NCBI GenBank assembly: GCA_005881295.1
Contig: VBHS01000189.1
Span: forward strand, 1 to 10,058
From: Chloroflexota bacterium
Lineage (GTDB): Bacteria; Chloroflexota; Ktedonobacteria; Ktedonobacterales; Ktedonobacteraceae
Length of the DNA stretch: 10,058 nt
Reading direction: 5' to 3'
Position 1 is the first letter of the stretch. The number at the start of each line of letters is the position of its first letter. The translations under genes and the position numbers were made by a program. The notes under the pieces were generated by a model. The model saw only the letters and a program-made list of their open reading frames with translations. It was not told the origin of the DNA and did no database searches. Positions 1 to 6,018 of the stretch are shown piece after piece.

Positions 1-10
1 CTCACCACTT

Positions 11-88
11 AGCGAACAGTAGATATGGACTCCATCCAACTCTTTTATTCTCAATGTAGCGGGGAAGAACAGGCTCTACCTGTTCGCT
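11..88 (-). terminator. Stop-codon hairpin and overlapping inverted repeat
   Basis: GAACAGG at 67-73 and CCTGTTC at 79-85 form a perfect 7-bp stem with a 5-nt loop that contains the stop codon of the 68-residue membrane protein gene. A second perfect 9-bp inverted repeat pairs 11-19 (AGCGAACAG) with 80-88 (CTGTTCGCT), so the same strand segment could pair with either partner. No U-run follows the stem on the minus strand. It may therefore be a 3'-end stabilising hairpin or a weak, non-canonical terminator; the role is inferred. Confidence 0.3.
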
Positions 89-282
89 CTTGCCTCGCGT
101 AAGAGGGTAGCGGTGAGCACGCTGAGTACTGCAATAATGAGAATGGGGCCTGATATTACTCGAAGCGGTGACAAGGCCGCGACGTTAGCAATTATAGCCA
201 GCAGAAGCACGACGAGAAGAATGCCAACCAGGATGATCATATCTCCAACAAGAAAGTTGTAGATGGCTTTGATTACTTTCAT
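76..282 (-). CDS. Small two-helix membrane protein, unknown function
   Basis: This 68-residue protein is not recognised. It has a short amphipathic start (MKVIKAIYNFLVGD), a long hydrophobic helix at about residues 14-37, a second at about 42-62, and a basic tail (REARANR), which suggests a hairpin membrane protein with its C-terminus in the cytoplasm. The start is well supported: GAGGAGGTG lies five bases upstream, and the ATG overlaps the TGA of the upstream transporter-like gene as ATGA. Translation is therefore probably coupled, and the protein may be a small partner or regulator of that transporter. The partner role is inferred from overlap alone. Confidence 0.72.
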   Translation of the reverse strand: MKVIKAIYNFLVGDMIILVGILLVVLLLAIIANVAALSPLRVISGPILIIAVLSVLTATLLREARANR

Positions 283-1106
283 GGATGCACCTCCTCGTGC
301 TTTTCTGCCGAAACCGGTGAGGTAGTGCCTGGTTCAGACGAGGCCAGGCGGCGCTTTTTGTATGACTTGAGGTATGTAACCAGTAGAAAAGAGGCCAGCA
401 GGTAGATGATTACCAGAACGAGGATGAAGGCATCTGCACCAGGCCAGCTCACAAGGAATCCTTCACCCGCCCAGAAGGTACCAAATGAGGTCAGCATGAT
501 ACCCACCACGAACTTCAGTGTATTTTCTGGAACTTTCGTCAACGGTGCGCGTATTACCGCCCCGGCAATGATCACCAATAAACCGGCAACAGCTGCCCCT
601 ATGGCTGCCGAGTTAATACCACAGACATTGTTACATGCGTTCGTTGCCGAGCTGCTGCCGAAGGTGATCACGATGAAAGCGACTTCAAGTCCTTCAAGGA
701 GGACGGATTTGTAGGAGAGAATTATGGCGAAAGGTTCAAAGCGGGGAGCAATCATTTCGCCACGTGCGCGCAACTCGGCCCGTGTCTCTTCAAATATTGC
801 TTCTTCATCGTGGATGGCCTTGAGTCCACTATAACGAAGGATGGCCTTTTTGAGCCATTTCAGGCCGAAAAGTATGAGAACGATCCCAACAACGAGGCGT
901 AAAACGTCGATAGGTACATATTGAACCAGCGCCACTCCAAGGGTGGCAACAATAACAGCAAGGGTAGCAGCAGCTGCAAAAGCGCCTACTAACGCGCTAC
1001 GCCAGTTAATGGTTACTCCAACTACAAGAACAATGGTGAATGCTTCGACAAATTCAACGGCTGAGGCGAGAAATGCAGCTATAGCGACAGCCCATTGCAT
1101 GCACAT
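279..1106 (-). CDS. FTR1/GDT1-like membrane protein with two ExxE repeats
   Basis: A 275-residue polytopic membrane protein, probably a cation transporter. The sequence is an internal duplication. Repeat 1 (about residues 15-88) starts with EFVEAFTIVLVVG, followed by SALVGAFAAA and VPIDVLRLVVGIVLILFG. Repeat 2 (about 135-212) starts with EGLEVAFIVITFG, followed by SAAIGAAVAG and VPENTLKFVVGIMLTSFG. The paired acidic motifs E18xxE21 and E138xxE141 recall the REXXE iron-binding motif of FTR1 permeases and the acidic repeats of UPF0016/GDT1 Mn/Ca exchangers. A charged loop at about 97-120 links the halves, and the tail after about 250 is hydrophilic. AGGAG lies only 3 nt before Met1 but 9 nt before Met3, so Met3 is the likelier start. 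The gene overlaps the next one as ATGA. The metal specificity is unknown. Confidence 0.8.
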   Translation of the reverse strand: MCMQWAVAIAAFLASAVEFVEAFTIVLVVGVTINWRSALVGAFAAAATLAVIVATLGVALVQYVPIDVLRLVVGIVLILFGLKWLKKAILRYSGLKAIHDEEAIFEETRAELRARGEMIAPRFEPFAIILSYKSVLLEGLEVAFIVITFGSSSATNACNNVCGINSAAIGAAVAGLLVIIAGAVIRAPLTKVPENTLKFVVGIMLTSFGTFWAGEGFLVSWPGADAFILVLVIIYLLASFLLVTYLKSYKKRRLASSEPGTTSPVSAEKHEEVHP

Positions 1107-1144
1107 TGACTCCTATGAAACATGATTGATCATGATTGCTTCAT

Positions 1145-1164
1145 GGTATCTCTCAGCAGAGACC
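1145..1164 (-). other. Leader hairpin upstream of the membrane protein gene
   Basis: Read on the minus strand, GGT-CTCT and AGAG-(AT)-ACC form a 7-bp stem with a 4-nt loop and a 2-nt bulge. It lies between the predicted promoter (1176-1184) and the start codon, within the expected leader. It resembles no riboswitch that I can recognise. A regulatory role is only a possibility. Confidence 0.25.
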
Positions 1165-1175
1165 CTTATGTATTT

Positions 1176-1184
1176 ATTGTAGCA
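1176..1184 (-). promoter_or_regulatory. Extended -10 promoter for the membrane operon
   Basis: On the minus strand the bases read TGCTACAAT, a TGn extended -10 with a 5/6 match to TATAAT. Transcription would start near 1169, giving a leader of about 63 nt before the start codon. No good -35 is visible; extended -10 promoters often do without one. The site lies just downstream of the methyltransferase stop codon. Confidence 0.45.
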
Positions 1185-1206
1185 CATAAGGAGGGTGCTT
1201 CTGTTC

Positions 1207-2064
1207 TTATGCCTTTGTTGCAATGATTTGTAACCAGGTGCGCGCTACTTCTGTCAGGCCCAATTCCTGCCCTGCCTGGTAAACGGCGTTTTCGAGCGCT
1301 GAAGCTCCTTGAGCCAGGGGAACTCCCGGTAGAGCACCCTCGATGAAGAGCCAGTATTGACCCAGGTCTCTCCAGGCATCTAACGAGATAAGAACATCCT
1401 GGTTCGTCGTTTCGACCTGATTGAAACCGGTTTCCTTGAGCGAAGCAACATATTCTTCTGGTGTCAGCCATTGCATAGCTACCGCCTTCGTTTCGCGTGA
1501 CAAGTGTACATCTGGATGTTCTTTACGTAACCAGCTAACTGCCCGCCGTGTCCATAGTCGATAAAATCGTTCGGTGCCCAGGACATAGGTGCCCTCATAG
1601 AAAGCGCTGTTACAAGCAAAGATGCCACCAGAAACAAGTATGGACGCCATGCGTTGAAATGCCGAGTGTTTGTCGGGAACGAGGTGAATGGCATTGCAAA
1701 AGAAGGCCATGTCTACATTGTGGACGATGCTGGGAAGGTCATCCGCATCTCCCTGGATGAATTCTGCTTTCACGCACATGCCTTCCATGCCTTTCTGAGC
1801 GCGCCGCAGGGCCTCTGCGGATGGATCTACACCGATAAGGTGTATCTGCCTTCCCTGGTGTGCCATTTCCTCCGCGATCAGCCGTGTGACAGCTCCTGTT
1901 CCACAGGCCATGTCTACAATTGTGATTGGATTTTCAGCAGATCGGGATGAGAGGTGGGCAAGGGCTTGCTGTACGAGGGTACGATTGACCTCTGTGTAAA
2001 AAGGGTGTGCTGCAAATGCCTCGAATGTGAATTTGTTGGTTTCCTCTGTTTCCGTCAATCCCAT
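1207..2064 (-). CDS. Class I SAM-dependent methyltransferase
   Basis: The 285-residue protein has a Rossmann-like methyltransferase core at about residues 46-155. Motif I is IVDMACGTGAVT (about 49-60). The acidic end of strand 2 is IGVDPS (D80), which would bind the SAM ribose. GDADDLP (about 105-111) would contact the adenine, and DMAFFCNAIHLVPD (about 118-131) is the motif IV region. The C-terminal third (residues 156-285) is rich in aromatic residues and probably forms the substrate lid; it gives no clue to the substrate. AAAGGAGG sits 9 nt upstream of the chosen ATG. The gene follows the FabG-like reductase by 87 nt with no clear promoter between, so the two are probably co-transcribed. 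Small-molecule methylation is likely; acceptor unknown. Confidence 0.85.
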   Translation of the reverse strand: MGLTETEETNKFTFEAFAAHPFYTEVNRTLVQQALAHLSSRSAENPITIVDMACGTGAVTRLIAEEMAHQGRQIHLIGVDPSAEALRRAQKGMEGMCVKAEFIQGDADDLPSIVHNVDMAFFCNAIHLVPDKHSAFQRMASILVSGGIFACNSAFYEGTYVLGTERFYRLWTRRAVSWLRKEHPDVHLSRETKAVAMQWLTPEEYVASLKETGFNQVETTNQDVLISLDAWRDLGQYWLFIEGALPGVPLAQGASALENAVYQAGQELGLTEVARTWLQIIATKA

Positions 2065-2083
2065 CGATGCATACCTCCTTTTA

Positions 2084-2099
2084 GGTAAGTTAGATTACC
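2084..2099. repeat. Short dyad upstream of the methyltransferase
   Basis: GGTAA and TTACC (5-bp arms, 6-nt spacer) lie just upstream of the methyltransferase ribosome binding site. The size fits a regulator half-site pair, but so short a dyad can arise by chance. Confidence 0.2.
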
Positions 2100-2151
2100 G
2101 TTTTAGAGACAAGAATTACCCATTTTGTTTCACCTCTTTGCCGTGTAATTT

Positions 2152-2919
2152 TTAGATATGGATAGCCATGCCGCCATCGACACAGAGGACCTGTCCCGTT
2201 ATGTAGCCTGTTTCTGGGGAACAAAAGAAACTGATAGCTGCCGCTACCTCTTCAGCGCTACCATAACGGCCTAGCGGTGTGGAGCTAAGGATGAAATCGC
2301 GTTGTTGCTCTGTCAGTGCAGAGGTCAGTTCTGTTGGTATGAAGCCTGGGGCGATAGCATTGGCGGTAATATTACGACTGGCCATTTCGCGTGCCGTACT
2401 CAGGGTTAGTGCAATGATGGCCGCTTTCGATGCTCCATAGTTTGCCTGGCCTGCCGAACCTAGCAGGCCCGCGACAGATGAGACATTGACGATACGTCCC
2501 CAGCGTGCCTTCATCATTCCGCGAAGAGCGGCTCTCGTGCAGAGGAATGCTGAGCGCAAGTTATTATCGATCACGTGCTCAAAGTCGGCAAGTGTCATCT
2601 GTAGGATAAGTTTGTCACGCGTGGTTCCCGCGTTGTTAACAAGAATGGTGATGGCGCCAAGAGATTGATTTGCTTCCGCGAAGAGCCGAGCAACATCCTC
2701 TTCCTGGCTGACGTCGGCCTTTATGGCAAGGCAACGCCTTCCTAATTCTTCGATAGTGGCTTTAGCGGACTCGGCACCCGTGACATTACTACGATAGTTA
2801 ATGACGATATCGGCCCCATTCCTTGCAAGACGTTGTGCAGTTGCCAGGCCAATACCCTGGCTGCTGCCCGTGATTAAGGCGACTTTACCTGCTAGGGGTA
2901 AATGCTGTTCGCTGGTCAT
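2152..2919 (-). CDS. 3-oxoacyl-ACP/acetoacetyl-CoA reductase-like SDR
   Basis: A 255-residue classical short-chain dehydrogenase, full length for the FabG/PhaB group. The cofactor motif is TGSSQGIG (residues 17-24). N41 and R43 after strand 2 (INYRS) favour NADPH. NNAG lies at 95-98, and the catalytic residues are N120, S148, Y161 and K165 (YGASK). The PGF motif and the glycine-rich end GQVLCVDGG are typical of FabG. The expected reaction is NADPH-dependent reduction of a 3-oxoacyl-thioester (ACP or CoA). No other fatty-acid or PHA synthesis genes lie in the window, so the carrier is open and a specialised reductase is possible. AAGGAG sits 8 nt before the ATG. The methyltransferase gene follows after 87 nt. 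Confidence 0.85.
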   Translation of the reverse strand: MTSEQHLPLAGKVALITGSSQGIGLATAQRLARNGADIVINYRSNVTGAESAKATIEELGRRCLAIKADVSQEEDVARLFAEANQSLGAITILVNNAGTTRDKLILQMTLADFEHVIDNNLRSAFLCTRAALRGMMKARWGRIVNVSSVAGLLGSAGQANYGASKAAIIALTLSTAREMASRNITANAIAPGFIPTELTSALTEQQRDFILSSTPLGRYGSAEEVAAAISFFCSPETGYITGQVLCVDGGMAIHI

Positions 2920-2925
2920 ATCGTT

Positions 2926-2963
2926 CTCTCCTTAGGAGTTCTTTTTTCTTCTCAGGAGTTCTT
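2926..2963 (-). promoter_or_regulatory. fabG-like leader: repeated CTCCT facing the ribosome binding site
   Basis: The minus-strand leader contains AAGAACTCCT twice (plus-strand copies at 2934-2943 and 2954-2963). Each copy carries CTCCT, complementary to the AGGAG of the ribosome binding site (2928-2932). The nearer copy forms the palindrome CTCCT-A-AGGAG. The farther copy could pair with the ribosome binding site across a loop of about 20 nt and so hide it. Translational control is inferred only. Confidence 0.3.
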
Positions 2964-2984
2964 CCTTACCCAACCCGATGCTGT

Positions 2985-2993
2985 AGTATAGCA
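2985..2993 (-). promoter_or_regulatory. Extended -10 promoter for the reductase/methyltransferase pair
   Basis: The minus strand reads TGCTATACT, an extended -10 with a 5/6 match to TATAAT. Predicted transcription start is near 2978, leaving a leader of about 58 nt. No convincing -35 was found. The motif resembles the site at 1176-1184; both are preceded by TG, giving TGTGCTA. Confidence 0.5.
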
Positions 2994-3106
2994 CAAAGTA
3001 CAAAGAGAGGAGGTTGCCTTTGTCTTCCTATTGAAGCGGCGCCTGGTAGTGGCAGGGCACTCTATGCGCTCTCCACGAAGGGCTACATATATGGCGTGTT
3101 ACCGAC

Positions 3107-3132
3107 ACCGGTTCAGGCGTGGCTGAACTGGT
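3107..3132 (-). terminator. Hairpin at the end of the pentapeptide-repeat gene
   Basis: ACCGGTTCAG (3107-3116) and CTGAACTGGT (3123-3132) pair over 10 positions with one G-T or mismatch and a 6-nt loop. On the minus strand the stem begins within the TAA stop codon. It is GC-rich but has no following U-run, so it may be an atypical terminator or a 3'-end stabilising structure. The rest of 2994-3106 shows nothing recognisable. Confidence 0.4.
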
Positions 3133-4238
3133 TAACTTGCCTTTGCTCGTCCAGTGCCGTTATATTCTGGCCTGGGAGTGGTTGTATCAAAACCATCAGT
3201 AGGTGTATTTAATTGAAGATCTGCCACCTCTGGGCCGAGCGGGAGATCACTTGATGGTGGTGGCGACGAAAGTTCAGGTTCCGCCTGCATGATAATGGGT
3301 GACTCCATAACGGGTGTCACTGTTGGAAGTTCCACCTCTTGTGATGCGGCGAAAGAAGTGTTGTCGACCGGGGCAGGATTTTCTGTTGGCACAAAAGGTG
3401 GTTGTTCCGCGACCTCTGGCGTTGAGGAGGGTGATGGCACAACAGGCTGGATGCTGTGCAGACGAGGATCTGTGCCCTCTTCCTCAACATCTAGCTGTGT
3501 GGTTGCATCATAAATGGTTGTATCGAGTTGTTGCGCTGTGAGGTTGCGCACTCCAAGCAGGTTCGCGCCAATCAGCACGGCTCCCTGGAGATCGGTTACC
3601 AGTAGATTGGCACCGGTCAACGTCGCGTCCCGCAGGTCCGCACCCGAAAGGTTCGCGCCAGCGAGATATGCGCCGGATAAATTAGCCCCGGCCATACAAG
3701 CACCTGAGAGGTCTGCCATATAGAAATTTGCCCTTTTGAGTTGCGCATTGCGCAGGTCTGCCTGTCCAAGGAAGCGATGGGAGAAATCATAGTCAGAGAG
3801 ATTGGCTCCCTGGAGTGTTGGGGGTTGCCAGCCAGGGAAGCTGTGTCGATGTAGATGCCTGGCATCCAGAATCAGAGGTGCATCTTCAACGAGAGGTAAA
3901 CGCGCTAATTCGCGTTTCACATGCAGCTGGATTTCTGACTCTTCATACTGTCTGGCTAATGTCTCGATGCGCTTCCTGTCTCTGACCTTCCACTCTTCCC
4001 AATCCTGTTGAACCTGTTCCAACTGCCGGGTGAACTCTTTCTTCAGTTCTGCGGCGTTTTTCTCTTGCTGCATTTCCCAGGTACGTTGGTGGCTTTCCTG
4101 AGCATTCTCCCAGCCTTGCAGGTGCACTCGCGTCCTTTTTACGTAGTTGCGTTGTAACTTTAAGGCAATCAGCGCCCCTATCAGGGCTGCTAAGAGGCTG
4201 GTTATTCCCACGAGGAGGATCAATTGCAATTGGGCCAT
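3132..4238 (-). CDS. Membrane-anchored coiled-coil pentapeptide-repeat protein
   Basis: A 368-residue protein in four parts. Residues 5-27 form one transmembrane helix followed by a basic stretch (KLQRNYVKRTR), which places the rest in the cytoplasm. Residues 38-115 are rich in Glu, Gln, Lys and Trp and look like a coiled coil. Residues 141-230 hold about 16-18 pentapeptide units of the A(N/D)LxG type, for example GANLSGAYLAGANLSGA, which fold into a right-handed beta-helix. Residues 250-368 are rich in Pro, Thr, Ser and Glu and probably disordered. Pentapeptide proteins range from gyrase-protecting Qnr/MfpA types to scaffolds. The membrane anchor and long tail favour a scaffold or interaction role here, but the function is unknown. 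GGGAGT lies about 8-9 nt before the ATG. Confidence 0.82.
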   Translation of the reverse strand: MAQLQLILLVGITSLLAALIGALIALKLQRNYVKRTRVHLQGWENAQESHQRTWEMQQEKNAAELKKEFTRQLEQVQQDWEEWKVRDRKRIETLARQYEESEIQLHVKRELARLPLVEDAPLILDARHLHRHSFPGWQPPTLQGANLSDYDFSHRFLGQADLRNAQLKRANFYMADLSGACMAGANLSGAYLAGANLSGADLRDATLTGANLLVTDLQGAVLIGANLLGVRNLTAQQLDTTIYDATTQLDVEEEGTDPRLHSIQPVVPSPSSTPEVAEQPPFVPTENPAPVDNTSFAASQEVELPTVTPVMESPIIMQAEPELSSPPPSSDLPLGPEVADLQLNTPTDGFDTTTPRPEYNGTGRAKAS

Positions 4239-4254
4239 CTTCCGTTACTCCCTG

Positions 4255-4276
4255 CAATACTTCTACAATACTTCTA
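4255..4276. repeat. Perfect 2 x 11-bp tandem repeat
   Basis: CAATACTTCTA occurs twice back to back (4255-4265, 4266-4276) in the leader/start region of the pentapeptide gene. The unit is one helical turn long, so it could be a pair of same-face protein sites or a recent slippage duplication. Confidence 0.6.
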
Positions 4277-4277
4277 T

Positions 4278-4298
4278 ATGATATCAAAAGGGTTGATA
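4278..4298 (-). promoter_or_regulatory. Extended -10 overlapping an operator-like dyad
   Basis: The minus strand at 4278-4286 reads TGATATCAT, an extended -10 with a 5/6 match, about 40 nt before the pentapeptide gene start. It overlaps a perfect dyad, TATCAA-N5-TTGATA (4282-4287 and 4293-4298). A repressor bound there would block the promoter. No regulator gene lies next to it, so this is inference from arrangement. Confidence 0.4.
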
Positions 4299-4308
4299 CT
4301 GTAATGTC

Positions 4309-4386
4309 CAGATGAGATCTGTCTACTATCATCTACATGCTAGAACGTGATTTGGGCATCGAGGTAACGAGATTCGCAGATGAGAT
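4309..4386. repeat. 10-bp direct repeat in the divergent intergenic region
   Basis: CAGATGAGAT occurs at 4309-4318 and 4377-4386, 68 bp apart. The first copy also begins a small dyad (CAGAT-N3-ATCTG, 4309-4321). Nothing else recognisable lies in 4322-4427. It could be a regulator site, but chance is possible. Confidence 0.25.
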
Positions 4387-4427
4387 ATTTTAAGGATAGA
4401 TGAAAGTGGAGTTCAAGAAGGATACCA

Positions 4428-4456
4428 TAGACTGCGTTCATACAAAGGCATATAAT
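4428..4456 (+). promoter_or_regulatory. Sigma-A-type promoter for the DUF971 gene
   Basis: TAGACT (4428-4433, 4/6 to TTGACA), a 17-bp spacer and a perfect TATAAT (4451-4456). Transcription should start near 4463. This rules out the GTG at 4462 as translation start and supports the ATG at 4516, with a leader of about 53 nt. Confidence 0.65.
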
Positions 4457-4515
4457 AAGGTGTGTCAAGAGATTTCATTATAAAAATTTATTATACAAGA
4501 GAGGAATTTACTCTT

Positions 4516-4860
4516 ATGAGTCAATATAATCATCCTGTTCCTACCTCGTTTTTATTGGACGAAGAGAATCGCCAGCTCATACTAAGCTGGAGTGATGAAC
4601 ATGAAAGTATCCATGGTTGGGAGGCGCTACGCTGGGCATGCCCCTGTGCCTGGTGCGCTGGTGAAGGTGGCCAGCCTGGGATGCTGCAGAGTAAACAGAG
4701 CCTGAATACTGAGGAGACGACGCTGGTAGATATTCAACCGGTTGGACGTTATGGTCTCACGCCGATCTGGGAGGATGGCCATAAAACTGGTATCTATACA
4801 TATGAGAAATTACGGGCGAGCTGTGAGTGTGAGGAGTGTCGATCAAAAAGAAAGAGGTAA
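4516..4860 (+). CDS. DUF971 (GBBH-like N-terminal domain) protein
   Basis: A 114-residue protein of the DUF971/PF06155 family, the domain also found at the N-terminus of gamma-butyrobetaine hydroxylase and the C-terminus of some Mrp/ApbC-type Fe-S carriers. Visible family features are LILSWSDEHESIHGWEALRW, the first cysteine cluster CPCAWC, the core GRYGLTPIWEDGHKTGIYTYEKLR and the second cluster CECEEC near the C-terminus. Six cysteines in two CxCxxC groups could bind zinc or an Fe-S cluster. The protein is the domain alone, with no hydroxylase or ATPase attached. An in-frame GTG at 4462 would add 18 residues, but it coincides with the predicted transcription start, whereas the ATG has AGAGGA about 10 nt upstream. 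The cellular role of stand-alone DUF971 proteins is not established. Confidence 0.85.
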   Translation: MSQYNHPVPTSFLLDEENRQLILSWSDEHESIHGWEALRWACPCAWCAGEGGQPGMLQSKQSLNTEETTLVDIQPVGRYGLTPIWEDGHKTGIYTYEKLRASCECEECRSKRKR

Positions 4861-4961
4861 TCTCCCATTGCTCCCCAAATTGCGCCATTGGGTTAACATC
4901 TGTGACAAGAGCCGTTTAACATAGTAGGTGAGGTGGATAGAGCGAACATCTGGATAATAAG

Positions 4962-4979
4962 TACAATAGAATTATGGAG
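4962..4979 (+). promoter_or_regulatory. Possible -10 and ribosome binding site of the 52-residue ORF
   Basis: TACAAT (4962-4967) could be a -10 element, but no -35 matches. GGAG (4976-4979) lies 8 nt before the ATG at 4988. TACAAT would put transcription start near 4974, almost on the ribosome binding site, so read-through from the DUF971 gene is an alternative. Confidence 0.3.
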
Positions 4980-4987
4980 TATGTATT

Positions 4988-5146
4988 ATGGCGACGAATA
5001 GAATCGATGCGCAGATGTCCGCAACAAGGGGCAGCCGGCGCTTCTCGAGGCTTTTTTCCGGCATAGCCCTTCGATTGCTTGTAGCTTTTATTATTAGCTG
5101 TATGATTATGCTAGCCTTTTTTGTGTCGGGCGTAGTCTCTCACTAA
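4988..5146 (+). CDS. Small single-helix membrane ORF, unknown function
   Basis: This ORF encodes 52 residues: a basic N-terminal part (MATNRIDAQM, then GSRRFSRLF) and one hydrophobic helix at about residues 24-50 (IALRLLVAFIISCMIMLAFF), ending GVVSH. This is the usual composition of a small inner-membrane protein with its N-terminus inside. GGAG 8 nt upstream is correctly spaced. The TAA stop (5144-5146) overlaps the TAG stop of the convergent VOC gene by two bases, and the coding regions overlap by 4 bp. I do not recognise a family. It is short enough to be a chance ORF, but the ribosome binding site and charge pattern argue for a real gene. Confidence 0.5.
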   Translation: MATNRIDAQMSATRGSRRFSRLFSGIALRLLVAFIISCMIMLAFFVSGVVSH

Positions 5147-5967
5147 TCTTTCTGTTGTTCTTCGTTCTCAAAGCGCACTCCGTATTGTCCACTGAGGTAA
5201 TCGTACATATGGTCGGAGAAGTAATGAGGGTCTTTGAAACCTCGGCTCTCCGCTTTGATCTCTGAAAGCTGGATCATCAGGCGGGTGTCGCCGTTACGAT
5301 AGTGGCAATAGAGCGACCAGCGTTCATTGCGCTCGAGAAGGGTGAAATCCGAAGCGATGGAACCAGAACCATCCCCAACACGCTCACGACGAAGCTGAGC
5401 ATGGTAGGCCAGATGATAGTATGCGGCATCCAGGTTGTCGACGACAAAGCCGATATGGTGCCAGCGGCTTGGCAGGCCATCGGAGAGGGGTGCTTTCTCG
5501 GCATCGAAGCAGAAAAGTGCAGTGTTTCCCGTCGTAAGTACTAACTGGTGCCGGTCGTCCCGGACGACAGTCATCCCCAGTACCTCGCTGAAGAAGGCTT
5601 TCGCATCGGCGCGGTCGGCGACGGTAATGGCCAGGTGGTCGAAACCAAAGTTTTTCCATGTTTGCTGGCCTGTTCCCGTTGACATCTTACTGAGAGGGAT
5701 GGCTTCAACGTGAAATGTATGTGTTTGAAAGTGTGTGACGCTTTCACCGATAAACATATCGGGAAATACTTCGTCGCCAGCCGGCGTGCTGATGCGAATG
5801 CGATGCCCAACCAGTAATCCTTGTGGCAGGACATGTTCCAGCGCCTCATGAAAAATCTCTTTGGGGTTGACCGCTACCTCATAGGGGTGATCGTTGATAA
5901 TCAACGTGAGAGGAAGCTGTTGTTGCGTTTCGGCCCGTTCAGCCGGGTGCTGTGATTGGTTTAACAT
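5143..5967 (-). CDS. Two-domain VOC (glyoxalase/dioxygenase superfamily) protein
   Basis: A 274-residue protein. The VOC domain spans about residues 107-238 as two beta-alpha-beta-beta-beta modules: FDHLAITVADRADAKAFFSEVLGM begins the first (see 109-132), and WHHIGFVVDNLDAAYYHL the second. H111, H170 or H171, and E236 (MIQLSE) are placed to be metal ligands, as in FosA- or glyoxalase-like enzymes. The N-terminal domain (about 18-88; LTLIINDHPYEVAV, then IFHEALEHVL) resembles the beta-grasp start of molybdo-hydroxylase [2Fe-2S] subunits but has no cysteines, so it cannot hold a cluster. VOC proteins include isomerases, lyases, thiol transferases and ring-cleaving dioxygenases; the reaction is not determinable here. 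The ribosome binding site (AGAGGA) is about 11 nt upstream. The gene lies 101 nt after the creatininase-like gene, with a possible promoter of its own. Confidence 0.82.
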   Translation of the reverse strand: MLNQSQHPAERAETQQQLPLTLIINDHPYEVAVNPKEIFHEALEHVLPQGLLVGHRIRISTPAGDEVFPDMFIGESVTHFQTHTFHVEAIPLSKMSTGTGQQTWKNFGFDHLAITVADRADAKAFFSEVLGMTVVRDDRHQLVLTTGNTALFCFDAEKAPLSDGLPSRWHHIGFVVDNLDAAYYHLAYHAQLRRERVGDGSGSIASDFTLLERNERWSLYCHYRNGDTRLMIQLSEIKAESRGFKDPHYFSDHMYDYLSGQYGVRFENEEQQKD

Positions 5968-6018
5968 GTGACTTTCTATCCTCTATTGTGCATTTGCCTT
6001 GCGATACTATCTTCATTT

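Noticed and set aside
406..714. Open frame of 102 codons antisense to the ExxE membrane protein.
   Set aside because: It is opposite a clear membrane protein; the Thr/Ala/Pro-rich product is typical of an antisense shadow.
1145..1164. CTGAGAGATACC in the leader looked like part of a TPP riboswitch (thi box).
   Set aside because: The other conserved thi-box segments are absent, and the bases are better explained by a small hairpin.
3943..4332. Open frame of 129 codons on the minus strand.
   Set aside because: It overlaps the pentapeptide gene in another frame and runs through the promoter/repeat region; its product is low in hydrophobic pattern and unlike any family.
4462..4515. Upstream GTG start adding 18 residues to the DUF971 protein.
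   Set aside because: It coincides with the predicted transcription start of a TATAAT promoter, and the ATG at 4516 has a ribosome binding site and matches family length.
4865..4895. CCCAA...TTGGG after the DUF971 gene as a terminator.
   Set aside because: The stem is only 5 bp with a 9-nt loop and no U-run follows.
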